Positions 27,586 to 37,144 of a DNA stretch of 64,000 nt are shown here, piece after piece; position 1 is the first letter of the stretch; the number at the start of each line of letters is the position of its first letter. The stretch is from Microbulbifer litoralis (GTDB lineage: Bacteria > Pseudomonadota > Gammaproteobacteria > Pseudomonadales > Cellvibrionaceae): contig NZ_JALKCV010000004.1 in assembly GCF_023634065.1 (NCBI RefSeq), positions 1 to 64,000 of the forward strand, in the 5' to 3' direction. The notes below the pieces were generated by a model. It saw nothing but the letters and a program-made list of their open reading frames with translations, was not told the origin of the DNA and made no database searches. Position numbers and translations under genes: made by a program.

Positions 27586-30201
27586 CTAGAAACGCACGGT
27601 AAAATCGGCACCGTACATGCGAGGCATGAAACGCCACGCGGGGCTGGCGCCGATGGCGGCACCGGTGCCGCCGTAACCACCGGCGATCTCCTCGTCGCTG
27701 GCATTCTGTACCCACAGGGCCGCGGAGTAGCGGTCGGAGGCACTGTTCCAGCCGGCGCGCAGGTTCAGCAACTGGTAGTCGTCGATGACGCGGGTCGGGT
27801 CGCTGATGGAGCCGATACGCTCGTCGGTCCAGTTGTAGTCCGCACGCAGTACAAAGTCCGAGCCGGAGTTCATCGGGATGGTGTACTCGGCCAGGATATT
27901 GAACTTGTTCTCCGGGGTGGAGACGCGCGGCTGGCCTACACGGGAGTCTTCCTCTTCCGTTTCACCGATCGCCTCGATGATCTGGTAGCGGGTGTACTCG
28001 GTATCCAGGTAGGAGTAGTTACCGGCGATAAACAGGTTGTCGGTGGCGGCCCACTGCAACTCGATTTCGGCACCCTGGCCTTCGGCATCGGCATTGCGCA
28101 GGTAGTAGTTGGGGATGGGCGCACCCACCAGGTCCAGCTGCTGCAGGTTGTCGTACTCGTAGCTGAAGACAGATGCGTTGAACTTCACGCGGTTGTCGAA
28201 CAGGCTGCTTTTCAGGCCCAGCTCCAGGTTGACCACGTCTTCCTGGTCAAAGGACGGGTCGATGCCCGGCGCGGCGCTGAAACTGTTGAAGCCGCCGGCC
28301 TTGAAGCCGTCCGCCAGCGAGATGAAGGTCATTACGTCATCGTTCCAGCGGTAATCCAGCACGATACGGCCGGACACGTCACTCCAGGAGTCGTCGAGTT
28401 CCTGGTACAGATCGGCAATACCGTTATTGTTGAACGCCATGCCGAAACGCTGTGCTGGAATACAGACCGGGCTTTCGGTGCTCTCACAGGAGGCGACCGA
28501 CGGCAGCGGCAATTGCGCAATAACGCTGCCATCTTCTCCGTAGACGTCGACCATTCCACCGGCCAGTGCGACGGGCAATGTATTCTGGTAGGAACTCTCG
28601 ATGGTGAAGTCCTTCTCGTCGGCGGTGTAGCGTGCGCCGACGGTCAGGTCCATCTTATCGGTCAGGCTCCAGGTAACGTCGCCGTAAATGGCTGCGGAGC
28701 GGTAGTCACCGGTATTGGTTACCGTCTCGTTCCAGGGCGTATCGGCCATCACCCAAGGGGCGATGCCCGCCATCAGTTGCTGGATCATCTGGTCGCGATC
28801 CAGCATGCTGGCGTTGATAAAGTCCGGGGCCCCGAACATCGCCAGCAGTTGATCGGCCTGGCCGGACTGTACCATCAGGTCGTAAACAAATGACGCTACC
28901 GCGGAGCCTTCCGGCATGGTCGGGATGGCCCCGGCCGCCATGGCGGCCCGCAATTGGGCGGCCTGGTCTTCCTGCTCGGTGGTGGAGAGGTCGGCAAAGG
29001 CGGGGTTGGCTTTCACACCTTCGTAAACGGCAAACGACTCCAGCGAACCGGATGTGAAGTAGGCGTCGGTGTCATGCTCCAGTTCCTCGCGGGAATAGGA
29101 AGCGCCGACAGTCCACTTCAGGGTGTCACTGGCACCGTTCAGGCGGAATTCCTGCGAGAACTGGGTCTGGTCGTCGAAGTTCGCGGAACCGAACATATAG
29201 TTCGGGTTGGCGGTACCGTCCTCATCCTGCTGCAGGTGCGCATCGAAACCGCGGTAAGCGGTGATGGAGGTGAAAGTGAAGTCCTCGAAATCGCTGGTAA
29301 CCGTCAGCGAGGATCCCCAGGAATCGCGGTCCTCAATGGTAGGCGTATCCAGGGCGTAGTCGCCGAAGACATCGGTGCCGCCGTCCATTTGCTGCAGGGT
29401 CGGGACGATCGAGGTGCGCAGCGCGCTGCCCTGGTCCATAACGCCGTAGTCGGCGCGCCAGAGAACCTCAGTATCGGCGCTGGGTTCCCACAGCAGCGAG
29501 GCGCGGTAGGTCTGGGTATCCTGGTTGCCGGCCTCGAAACCGCCGGCCAGGTTGTCCGCATAGGAGTCGCGGCGGTTGGTGGACGCGGTAAAACGGCCGT
29601 ACAAATTTTCGGACAGCTGGCGGTTCAGTATCAGGTCTGACGACTGGCGGCCGTAATTGCCGGCGGTCAGGCTCAGTTCCGTGGTGTCGTCCGCCTGGGG
29701 TTTCCTGGAAATGATATGGATGGCGCCGCCGGTGGCATTGCGGCCAAACAGGGTGCCCTGCGGGCCTTTCAGCACCTCCACCCGCTCGATATCTGCCAGC
29801 GGCACCTCGGCGCCGGCGCCGCGGCCGGTGTAGACGCCGTCCACATAGACGGCCACTGCCGGGTCGGAGCCGACGGTGAAATCGCCGGTCTGGATACCGC
29901 GAATGCTGTAGGTCGGCTGCAGTGGCGTATCGTTGTTCATCTCGACGCCGGGGGTAAATTTACCCAGGTCGGTAAGGTTCTTTACGCCCATGGCCTTCAT
30001 GTTGTCGCCGGTAAAGGCGGAGATGGCAATGGGGACATCCTGGAGGTTTTCCGAGCGTTTCTGCGCGGTTACCACCACCTCCTCGATTTCAGCCGCCGTG
30101 GTAGTCGTGGCACTGAGCGCTGTGGCAAAGGCAATGGCACCGGAGAGAATGGACAGGGTGAAATGCCGGGTTTTCCCGGTCTGATCGGCGTCGTGAATCA
30201 T
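27586..30201 (-). CDS. TonB-dependent outer membrane receptor
   Basis: 871 residues from ATG 30201, which has a GAGGA ribosome-binding site four to five bases upstream; an ATG at 30243 is in frame but poorly placed. A signal peptide is followed by the TonB box EEVVVTAQKR, a plug domain with FTPGVEMNNDTP, YSIRGIQTGDF and VEVLKGPQGTLFGRNATGGA, then a long beta-barrel ending MYGADFTVRF. It takes up a ligand with energy from TonB-ExbBD. The NLQDVPIAISAF pattern is shared with many marine and sphingomonad receptors for carbohydrates or aromatics, not classic siderophores; the ligand is unknown. It is divergent from the acylase gene with about 290 bp between. Confidence 0.92.
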   Translation of the reverse strand: MIHDADQTGKTRHFTLSILSGAIAFATALSATTTTAAEIEEVVVTAQKRSENLQDVPIAISAFTGDNMKAMGVKNLTDLGKFTPGVEMNNDTPLQPTYSIRGIQTGDFTVGSDPAVAVYVDGVYTGRGAGAEVPLADIERVEVLKGPQGTLFGRNATGGAIHIISRKPQADDTTELSLTAGNYGRQSSDLILNRQLSENLYGRFTASTNRRDSYADNLAGGFEAGNQDTQTYRASLLWEPSADTEVLWRADYGVMDQGSALRTSIVPTLQQMDGGTDVFGDYALDTPTIEDRDSWGSSLTVTSDFEDFTFTSITAYRGFDAHLQQDEDGTANPNYMFGSANFDDQTQFSQEFRLNGASDTLKWTVGASYSREELEHDTDAYFTSGSLESFAVYEGVKANPAFADLSTTEQEDQAAQLRAAMAAGAIPTMPEGSAVASFVYDLMVQSGQADQLLAMFGAPDFINASMLDRDQMIQQLMAGIAPWVMADTPWNETVTNTGDYRSAAIYGDVTWSLTDKMDLTVGARYTADEKDFTIESSYQNTLPVALAGGMVDVYGEDGSVIAQLPLPSVASCESTESPVCIPAQRFGMAFNNNGIADLYQELDDSWSDVSGRIVLDYRWNDDVMTFISLADGFKAGGFNSFSAAPGIDPSFDQEDVVNLELGLKSSLFDNRVKFNASVFSYEYDNLQQLDLVGAPIPNYYLRNADAEGQGAEIELQWAATDNLFIAGNYSYLDTEYTRYQIIEAIGETEEEDSRVGQPRVSTPENKFNILAEYTIPMNSGSDFVLRADYNWTDERIGSISDPTRVIDDYQLLNLRAGWNSASDRYSAALWVQNASDEEIAGGYGGTGAAIGASPAWRFMPRMYGADFTVRF

Positions 30202-30492
30202 CGCGTCCTCGCGTTTGTTGTTATAGAAAAGCGTGATGTTCAATGGATTTATTTTTTGTTATTGGGCGCCATCTTACGATTCAACCGGCAGATTGGAAAC
30301 CCTGTTATGACTTTTTTCCGATGACTGGTCAGTTCTAAGGGGCGTCTAATTCATTTTCGAGACTGTAATGGCATTCTGTTCCACTTAAAATCCAAATTTG
30401 TGACCAGAGCTTGTCCTCGGGTAACTATTTTGGTGCAAATCGACGCTGTTAAACTCACGATCTGTACCAATGACAATAATGACAAAGCGAAA

Positions 30493-32856
30493 ATGACCAT
30501 GTCCCGACAATCGTCCATTCCCCGCCTGATTTTACGCCTGTTGCCGGGGGCCGCGGCACTCGTGTTGATTGCGCTGGTGGCCGCCTGGATCTGGCTGCGC
30601 CAGAGTCTGCCGATTCTGGAAGGCGACCTGGAGACGGGCGTGTTACAGGTGCCGGCGACCATCCGCCGCGATACCCGGGGCGTGGCACTGATCGAATCGG
30701 AAAGCCGCGACAGCAGCGCCTTTGCGCTGGGCTTCCTGCACGCCCAGGAGCGCTTCTTCCAGATGGACCTGCTGCGGCGCAATTCCGCCGGGGAGCTTTC
30801 GGCGTTGGTGGGCAATGCGGCGTTGAAACACGATCGCCGCGTGCGGGTGCACCAGTTCCGGCAGCGGGCGGAGCGCAATGTGGCCGCCCTGCCCCGCGCC
30901 CAGCGGCAACTGCTGAGCCGGTATGTCGAGGGGGTGAACTACGGCCTAGAACAGCTCGGCGCAAAACCCTGGGAGTATGCCCTGCTCGGCACCGAACCAC
31001 AGCCCTGGACCGCCGCGGACAGCATGCTGACCATCTTCAGTATGTACCTGACCCTGCAGAGTCCCAACGGCAAATATGAATTTCGGGACACCGCGCTGGC
31101 GGACCTGTTGCCGGAGGACCTCTACCATTTCTTCTTTCCCGCTGGCGGCAGCTGGGATGCACCGCTAATCGGGAAAGCCCGCGGTCCGGTGACCCTGCCA
31201 CAGACGAATATCGCCTCACTGCTGGAGGCGGACCAGTCGCTCGCCTACCAACCCATGGCCAGTGAAGATCATATCGTCGGTAGCAATAACTGGGTTGTCG
31301 GCGGCGCCCTGACCGAACACGGTGCGGCCATAGTCGCCGATGATATGCACCTGGGCCTGAACGTACCCAACATCTGGTACCGGGCCGCCTGGAAAATCCC
31401 CGGAACCGAACGCTACCTGCGTGGCGCCACCCTGCCGGGCGGCCCCATCGCCGTGGTGGGCAGCAACGGCAAGGTAGCCTGGGGCTTCACCAACACCGGC
31501 GGCGACTGGAGCGACCTGATCCCGCTGGAATTGAACGAAGACGGTAGCCAGTACCGCACGCCCGACGGCTGGCGTGCATTTGAGAGCGCCGAGGAGACCA
31601 TTGCGGTCAAGGGCGCCGCCCCGGAAACACTGGCGGTGCGCAAAACCATCTGGGGGCCGGTGGTCGCCGAAGATCACAACGGCAGGCCCCTGGCCTACCG
31701 CTGGGTCGCGCACGATGTCGAGGGCGGCAACCTGAATCTGCTGCGTATGGAAACAGTGGAGACCGCCAGGGAAGCGCTGGATCTCGGCCCGACACTGGGC
31801 ATTCCGCACCAGAACCTGGTGGTGGGCGACAGCCGGGGCCATATCGGCTGGACCGTCGGCGGCGCCATTCCGCGACGGGTAGGGTTTGACGGCAGTCGTT
31901 CCGTTTCCTGGGCCGATGGCGACAACTACTGGGACGGCTATCTGTCGGTGGATGAGCAGCCCCGGGTATACGACCCGCCTTCCCACCGTATCTGGACGGC
32001 GAACGCCCGCACCATGGATGGGGAATTCCTGCGCATCATGGGCAACCAGGGCTACGCCCTGGGCGCACGCCAGCAGCAGATTCGCGACGACCTGTTCAGG
32101 CGCGACCAATTCAGCGAACAGGATCTGCTGGATATCCAGCTCGACGACCGCGCCGTCTTCCTGCAGCGTTGGCAGCAGCACCTGCTGGCATTACTTGCGG
32201 GCAGGGATTCCTATCGCGATATACGCGCTCAGGTCGAAAACTGGGGCGCGCGCGCCAACGCGGATTCTGTCGGCTACCGCATCGTGCGGAACTACCGCCT
32301 GAAATTCATGGAATACGCCACCGCGCCACTGCTGACCTATATGCGGGGCTTTGATAAGGACTTTTCGCTGGGCTCGGTGAACCGCCAGATCGAATACGCC
32401 ATCTGGGAGATGGCCAGCCGCGAGCCCGAAAACCTGCGCAACCCGGAGTTCGAATCCTGGCAGTCCCTGAAATTGTCGGCGCTGGATGAAGTGCTGGCGA
32501 AGATGGCTGAGGGCGGCCTGCCACTGGCGGAGCAGACCTGGGGCGAACAGAATACCGCAGAGATTCGCCACCCCCTGGGCCGCGCGCTATCCGCGGTCAA
32601 CTGGTTTACCGCAATGCCGGCAGAACCGCTTTCCGGCGATACCCATATGCCGCGTGTCCAGTCGCCGGACAGCGGCGCTTCCGAGCGCATGGTGGTGGCA
32701 CCGGGTCGCGAGGAGAACGCCATCTTCCATATGGCCACCGGACAGAGCGCACACCCGCTGTCGCCCTTTTTCGGCAACGGCCATGAGGATTGGGTAAAGG
32801 GTAATCCCTCGCCGATGGCGGAGGGGGAGACCCGTTACGAAATCCAGCTCCGATAG
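30493..32856 (+). CDS. Penicillin-acylase-family Ntn hydrolase (possible AHL or peptide acylase)
   Basis: 787 residues from ATG 30493 (MTMSRQSS...); ATG 30499 is an alternative. An N-terminal hydrophobic segment anchors or exports it. The alpha-chain part has VALIESESRDSSAFALGFLHAQERFFQMDL. The autocatalytic cleavage site is G/SNNWVVGG, with the nucleophile serine near residue 264. The beta chain then has VGSNGKVAWGFTNTGGDWSDL. The family cleaves amides with acyl side chains, including beta-lactams and N-acyl-homoserine lactones, in the periplasm. Divergence from a TonB receptor suggests uptake and cleavage of one substrate class. The stop codon is part of the palindromic repeat 32854-32914. 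Confidence 0.92.
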   Translation: MTMSRQSSIPRLILRLLPGAAALVLIALVAAWIWLRQSLPILEGDLETGVLQVPATIRRDTRGVALIESESRDSSAFALGFLHAQERFFQMDLLRRNSAGELSALVGNAALKHDRRVRVHQFRQRAERNVAALPRAQRQLLSRYVEGVNYGLEQLGAKPWEYALLGTEPQPWTAADSMLTIFSMYLTLQSPNGKYEFRDTALADLLPEDLYHFFFPAGGSWDAPLIGKARGPVTLPQTNIASLLEADQSLAYQPMASEDHIVGSNNWVVGGALTEHGAAIVADDMHLGLNVPNIWYRAAWKIPGTERYLRGATLPGGPIAVVGSNGKVAWGFTNTGGDWSDLIPLELNEDGSQYRTPDGWRAFESAEETIAVKGAAPETLAVRKTIWGPVVAEDHNGRPLAYRWVAHDVEGGNLNLLRMETVETAREALDLGPTLGIPHQNLVVGDSRGHIGWTVGGAIPRRVGFDGSRSVSWADGDNYWDGYLSVDEQPRVYDPPSHRIWTANARTMDGEFLRIMGNQGYALGARQQQIRDDLFRRDQFSEQDLLDIQLDDRAVFLQRWQQHLLALLAGRDSYRDIRAQVENWGARANADSVGYRIVRNYRLKFMEYATAPLLTYMRGFDKDFSLGSVNRQIEYAIWEMASREPENLRNPEFESWQSLKLSALDEVLAKMAEGGLPLAEQTWGEQNTAEIRHPLGRALSAVNWFTAMPAEPLSGDTHMPRVQSPDSGASERMVVAPGREENAIFHMATGQSAHPLSPFFGNGHEDWVKGNPSPMAEGETRYEIQLR

Positions 32857-32914
32857 CCCGGATATTGCATCAGGGGGCGCGATCATCGTGGCCCCTGGTG
32901 AAATATCCGGGCTA
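32854..32914. repeat. Palindromic intergenic repeat, copy 1 of 2
   Basis: Arms 32854-32876 and 32892-32914 (23 nt, two mismatches) surround a 15-nt loop. The left arm begins with the acylase stop TAG; the right arm ends with the SDR stop in mirror orientation. The core CCCGGATATT...CAGG is repeated at 34872-34934. It probably works as a bidirectional terminator for two convergent genes and belongs to a REP-like family. Confidence 0.85.
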
Positions 32915-33676
32915 GAGGAAGAAGCCACCCGAGACTTCGATCCGTTGCCCGTTGAGCCAGCGACTATCTTCGGACAAGAGCGAGGTAATGAAAAGCCCGA
33001 TGTCATCGGCCACGCCAGCTCTTCCCAGAGAGGTATTGGCGGTGACAAATTCCTGAACCTCCGGGACATCGCGCACCGCCCCGCCAAAGAAATCTGTGGC
33101 AACCGGACCTGGAGCGATCGTATTCACCGAAATACCACGCGGCCCAAGTTCCACTGCCATATAGCGCGTTAGCACTTCAAGGGCTCCCTTCATCGAGGCA
33201 TAGGCGGCACTTCCAGCATTGGCGTGGCGTGTCATGCTGGTGGATACATTGACGATGCGGCCACCATCCTTGAGCAGCGGCAAGAGTTTTTGCGTAAGGA
33301 ACAGGACGCTCTTGAAGTGAATATTCGAGAGGCGATCGAAGTCGGCTTCGGTGATTTCCCCGAACGGGGCCGGCGCATGGACCCCGGCATTGTTGACGAG
33401 AAAGTCGAACCGATCGGTATTCCAAGTCGTTGCGAGAGCCTGCTGCACGGCAGCGACGAATTCGTCTATCCCGGCAATGTGGTTGGCATCGTAGGGCAGT
33501 GCGACGGCGCGGCGATCAATTGAGTGGCACTCTTCGACGAGGGCCTGCGCCGCCGCTTCGCTCGTCTGGTAGGTCACGATGACATCGACGCCACGACGCG
33601 CCAGATGCAGTGCAGTGTTCCGGCCAAGCCCGCGGCTTCCGCCGGTGATGAGCGCAATTTTGGGATTGTTAGGCAT
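32912..33676 (-). CDS. Short-chain dehydrogenase/reductase
   Basis: 254 residues from ATG 33676. Classical SDR features: TGGSRGLG cofactor loop near residue 11, NNAG near 90, a VNVSTSMTRH serine region, YASMK with the catalytic tyrosine and lysine, and GRAGVADDIGLFITSLLSEDS with a GQRIEVSGGFF end. The family reduces or oxidises carbonyl/alcohol groups with NAD(P). Divergent transcription from an AraC regulator 130 bp away suggests it is that regulator's target. Its substrate is unknown. Upstream codons to 34000 overlap the AraC gene and are not coding. Confidence 0.93.
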   Translation of the reverse strand: MPNNPKIALITGGSRGLGRNTALHLARRGVDVIVTYQTSEAAAQALVEECHSIDRRAVALPYDANHIAGIDEFVAAVQQALATTWNTDRFDFLVNNAGVHAPAPFGEITEADFDRLSNIHFKSVLFLTQKLLPLLKDGGRIVNVSTSMTRHANAGSAAYASMKGALEVLTRYMAVELGPRGISVNTIAPGPVATDFFGGAVRDVPEVQEFVTANTSLGRAGVADDIGLFITSLLSEDSRWLNGQRIEVSGGFFL

Positions 33677-33805
33677 GATTGCTGATCCGCTCAGTTGTTG
33701 GAGGAATGGGGATAATCCTACGAACCGGTGTCTGTCGCTTGTCGGTGAGTGCGATTTTTTTGCCAAATACTGCCAATTGCAAGAAGATGCGTTAAAGGAG
33801 GCGGA

Positions 33806-34714
33806 ATGCTCACCGATCTGAAAAATGCCCTGAAGCGCTATCTGTCTCACCGGGATCAAGGTTTTGGCATCTTCCAAACGCCGGTTCCAGGCATGGTGAT
33901 TGGCCGCGCAGCAGCGCAGAAATTGCCTGACTACGCCATCTATCGCCCCGCACTGGGTGTTGTCGTCGAGGGAGCCAAGCAGGTTTGGCTCGGCGAACAA
34001 GTGCTTGATTATGCCGAGGGCGAGGCGCTGCTGGTCAGCGTGTCTCTCCTCGCCAAGGGCGTGATTACGCGTGCCAGTGTCAAGCGGCCGTTCCTTGGTA
34101 TTTCCGTCGAGCTGGACGTGGCGGTATTGCGCGAAGTGGCGGCCATGCTCGATCCCGTCGAGGAAAAGACCGCCTCTGCCAACACGGGATTATCTGTCCA
34201 CGTGTTGGGACCGGAGATTATCGATTGCCTGACGCGGCTGGCGCGTTTGCTCGAGACGCCGGATTCGCTATCGGTCCTCTATCCGGGTCTGCTGCGGGAA
34301 CTGAGCTTTTGGCTACTCAAGGGGGATACCGGGGCGGAACTTCGTGCTCTTGTCAGGCCAGACGGCGCTTCCAGCCGTATAGAGCGGGCTTTGGCAATTC
34401 TGCGCAGGGACTTTGCGACAGCCATGCGGGTGGAGGATCTGGCTGCGGCAGCCGGAATGAGCCTTACCTCGTTCCATCGTCACTTCAAGGCGCTGACGCG
34501 GGTCACGCCCATCCAGTACCAGAAGCAGTTGCGCCTCGTGGAGGCCAGACGAATTCTTGATGCCGGGGCCGACAATGTCACCGGCACAGCCTTTGCAGTG
34601 GGTTATGAAAGTGCGGCCCAGTTTTCCCGTGACTATGCGCGTTTCTATGGCCTACCCCCGAAACGGGACACTCTATCGAGGCGCCTTGGACTAACCTCGA
34701 AAAGGTCACACTAG
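33806..34714 (+). CDS. AraC-family transcriptional regulator
   Basis: 302 residues from ATG 33806, which has an excellent AAAGGAGG ribosome-binding site; in-frame upstream codons to 33749 lack it. The N-terminal AraC_N-type sensor domain (VIGRAAAQKLPDYAIYRPAL, VVVEGAKQVWLGE) is followed by two helix-turn-helix motifs: MRVEDLAAAAGMSLTSFHRH and NVTGTAFAVGYESAAQFSRD. It probably activates the divergent SDR gene in response to a small molecule. The stop codon lies in the left end of the 164-bp inverted-repeat element, so the last few residues may have been set by that insertion. Confidence 0.93.
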   Translation: MLTDLKNALKRYLSHRDQGFGIFQTPVPGMVIGRAAAQKLPDYAIYRPALGVVVEGAKQVWLGEQVLDYAEGEALLVSVSLLAKGVITRASVKRPFLGISVELDVAVLREVAAMLDPVEEKTASANTGLSVHVLGPEIIDCLTRLARLLETPDSLSVLYPGLLRELSFWLLKGDTGAELRALVRPDGASSRIERALAILRRDFATAMRVEDLAAAAGMSLTSFHRHFKALTRVTPIQYQKQLRLVEARRILDAGADNVTGTAFAVGYESAAQFSRDYARFYGLPPKRDTLSRRLGLTSKRSH

Positions 34715-34874
34715 TAGTCCATACGGAAAGTTGTGTAGCTGTTCGCTTCGCCAAAGCGTCCAGCTCTGCGTTGAGAAAGCCTAAAATAGAACCACTATTC
34801 CTACGCTTTCTCGCCTTGATCTGAACACTTTGGCTGTGTTCCTTAGTGACCGAACTTTCCGCATGGACCACTAG
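34711..34874. mobile_element. MITE-like near-palindromic element flanked by CTAG
   Basis: The outer arms 34711-34732 and 34853-34874 match over 22 nt with two transitions. The interior also folds on itself: CCAAAG/CTTTGG, GAGAAAGC/GCTTTCTC and AATAG/CTATT around about 34795. The whole element is one long imperfect hairpin with no coding capacity. CTAG at both ends could be a 4-bp target duplication, the type and sequence (YTAR) made by IS5-group transposases. No transposase gene is in the window, so mobilisation would need one elsewhere. Confidence 0.7.
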
Positions 34875-34934
34875 CCCGGATATTTCACCAGGCCGCTTAG
34901 TATTCAGCGTACGCCTGGTGAAATACCCGGATCA
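34872..34934. repeat. Palindromic intergenic repeat, copy 2 of 2
   Basis: Arms 34872-34893 and 34913-34934 (22 nt, four transitions that would be G-U compatible in RNA on one strand) with a 19-nt loop. The arm AGCCCGGATATTTCACCAGG matches the right arm of copy 1 at 32892-32914. It abuts the MITE-like element, sharing its last TAG. Together copies 1 and 2 bracket the SDR/AraC pair. Confidence 0.8.
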
Positions 34935-35058
34935 ACCGGGTACCCATTGCTCGCGATCTCCTGTCGGCCCCGCGCTTCCCCCTCCACCACACCCGCCCTC
35001 CCGGCCGCTGCCCATTCCCGGCTCAAGGGTCGGCACGATTGTTTACAGATAGGCCAAT

Positions 35059-35077
35059 GTAAATGATAATGCTTCGC
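35059..35077 (+). promoter_or_regulatory. Probable Fur box upstream of the TonB receptor operon
   Basis: GTAAATGATAATGCTTCGC matches the 19-bp Fur consensus at 13 positions, including the central AATGATAAT block. It lies about 30 bp before the receptor start, where a bound repressor would block transcription. It predicts iron-repressed expression of the four genes downstream. Confidence 0.65.
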
Positions 35078-35107
35078 CTTACGCTTAATTAAAAGGAAGT
35101 AATCCCG

Positions 35108-37069
35108 ATGCAATGCCTGCTGAAACCCGCTACCTACCTCAGCCCCCTGGCCCTGACCACCGCTCTCGCTCCCGGCGGCGCCCTGGCCGAAACCGCTGAA
35201 AGGAAAGAAAACGAAGAACTGACGGAAGAAGTGGTCGTCATCGGTCAGCCGGTAGACAGCCTGCTCGACGCCGGGGACCTGAACCGCAGGCAGGCCAATG
35301 ACCTGGACGATATTTTCTCTGGCGTGACATCGGTGCTAGTCGGCGGCTCTGTCGGCGCCGCGCAGAAAATCTACGTACGCAACCTGGGTGAGGACACATT
35401 GAATATCAGTGTGGACGGAGCCACCCAATCCGGTGTCACCTATCACCACACCGGCCGCATCACCATTGAGCCGGAGTTGCTGAAACAGGTACATGTCCAG
35501 GTCGGCGCCGGCGATGCCACCAGCGGCCCGGGCGCACTGGGCGGCGCAATCAAGTTCGAAACCAAGGACCCGGACGATCTGCTGGGCGATGAGAATCTGG
35601 GCGCACTGCTGAAAACCGGTTACTTCTCCAACAGCGAAGGGACCAAGAACAGTGCAACGGTGTACGGCCGCTTCAATGACACCTTTGGTGCCATGGGCAG
35701 CTTCGTGAATTCCGACCAGGACAATATGGAAGACGGCAACGGCGATGAGCTCACCGGCAGCAACTCGAAGCAGGAACTGTCATTCCTCAAGCTGGTGGGA
35801 GATTTCGAGAGTGGCCACAAGGCCAGCCTGAGCCACGAGAAGCTGGCCGAGGAAGGCCTGAAACTGCAACGCCCGGAATGGAGCGAAGGACCGCGCAACC
35901 CGCTGCGCCGTCTCGAATTCGATCGCGCGACCAGCACACTGAAATACGAGTGGGACAAACCGGACAGCGGCTTGGTCTCTGTCAGCACCAGCCTGTACCG
36001 GACCGATTTCGAAATCTACCGCCCCTCGGACAACTACATGAGCTCGGTGGAAACCACCGGCTTCACCATCGGCAATACCAGTGAAGTGGCGAGCCACACT
36101 GTCCAATACGGTATCGACTACCGCGATGACGAGGTCCTCGCCGGCGAGGCGGGCGCTGCCGACCCTTTCCTGGAAACCAGTGAAGTCCTGGGTTTCTTCG
36201 TGCAGGACGACTATCGGCCCACCGACAGGCTGCTGCTGACCTTCGGCACACGTTTCGATGACTTCGAGGCCGAGGACAAGGAGGGCAATCGCTTTGCCGA
36301 AGACGGTTTCAGCCCCAACCTGGGCTTTTCCTACAGCGCCACCAACAGCCTGACATTCAGCGGCGGCTATGCAGAATCGCTGCGCGGTGTGGAAACCAAT
36401 GACGGGTTCAAGCTGTTCGGCACCACCAATGACCCGGATCTCGAAGCCGAGCGCGCAAAGAACTTCGAGCTGGGTGTGGATTACGAAATCGGTCGTTTCC
36501 TGCTTTCCGCCGGTCTGCACGATACCACCATCGAAGATGCCATCGGCAATGCGGTGCCCTGGTCCAGGCACTACGAAAACCTCGGCGACCTGGAATCCGA
36601 AGGTTACACACTCGGCTTCGCTTACCGGGGCGAGCGCCTTTTCTCCAAGTGGAGTTTTCTCGATACCAGCGCCGAGATCGACGGCGAGGAGCTGACCCGC
36701 TACTCCTATGGATATCTGGGTACTTCGACCGGGGATACGTTGAACATCGATACCTCCTATCGGCTGACGTCCACGCTGGATATCGGCTGGATCGCCACTG
36801 TCGTGCAGGACAGGAACGATATCTACGTGGAATCTGCCGGGGCGGCAATCGATAAGCCGGGCTACGATGTGCACGACATCTACGCGCACTGGCAACCGGG
36901 TGCGGTGGATGGGCTGAGCCTGACGCTGACGGTAAAGAACCTGCTGGACGACCAGTACCTGGATCACGGCAGTGTGGAGGATTTCCGCAGTGTCTACCCC
37001 GGCTCCGGCATCATCGGCTACCCGGCGCCCGGTCGGGATCTTCGCCTGAGTATCGGCATGCGCCTCTGA
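35108..37069 (+). CDS. TonB-dependent receptor, probably for an iron chelate or haem
   Basis: 653 residues, the size of siderophore/haem receptors. A signal peptide ends at GGALA, then the TonB box TEEVVVIGQ, a plug with IYVRNLGEDTLNISVDGATQ and GAGDATSGPGALGGAIKFET, and a beta-barrel with the late NLLDDQYLDHGS signature, ending LRLSIGMRL. The ribosome-binding site is AAGGAAG. A Fur-like box sits just upstream, and the three following genes are of types repeatedly found beside ferri-siderophore receptors, so iron uptake is likely. The plug motif GAGDATSGPGALGGA resembles haem or HmuR-type receptors, but the haem ligands are not certain. Confidence 0.92.
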   Translation: MQCLLKPATYLSPLALTTALAPGGALAETAERKENEELTEEVVVIGQPVDSLLDAGDLNRRQANDLDDIFSGVTSVLVGGSVGAAQKIYVRNLGEDTLNISVDGATQSGVTYHHTGRITIEPELLKQVHVQVGAGDATSGPGALGGAIKFETKDPDDLLGDENLGALLKTGYFSNSEGTKNSATVYGRFNDTFGAMGSFVNSDQDNMEDGNGDELTGSNSKQELSFLKLVGDFESGHKASLSHEKLAEEGLKLQRPEWSEGPRNPLRRLEFDRATSTLKYEWDKPDSGLVSVSTSLYRTDFEIYRPSDNYMSSVETTGFTIGNTSEVASHTVQYGIDYRDDEVLAGEAGAADPFLETSEVLGFFVQDDYRPTDRLLLTFGTRFDDFEAEDKEGNRFAEDGFSPNLGFSYSATNSLTFSGGYAESLRGVETNDGFKLFGTTNDPDLEAERAKNFELGVDYEIGRFLLSAGLHDTTIEDAIGNAVPWSRHYENLGDLESEGYTLGFAYRGERLFSKWSFLDTSAEIDGEELTRYSYGYLGTSTGDTLNIDTSYRLTSTLDIGWIATVVQDRNDIYVESAGAAIDKPGYDVHDIYAHWQPGAVDGLSLTLTVKNLLDDQYLDHGSVEDFRSVYPGSGIIGYPAPGRDLRLSIGMRL

Positions 37070-37144
37070 GCACCGGCGGTACCCGAAATCGATAGCGCGG
37101 TGGTCCCTGCCCCGCGCTTTTCCATTGCTTCCCGGGAGATACGC

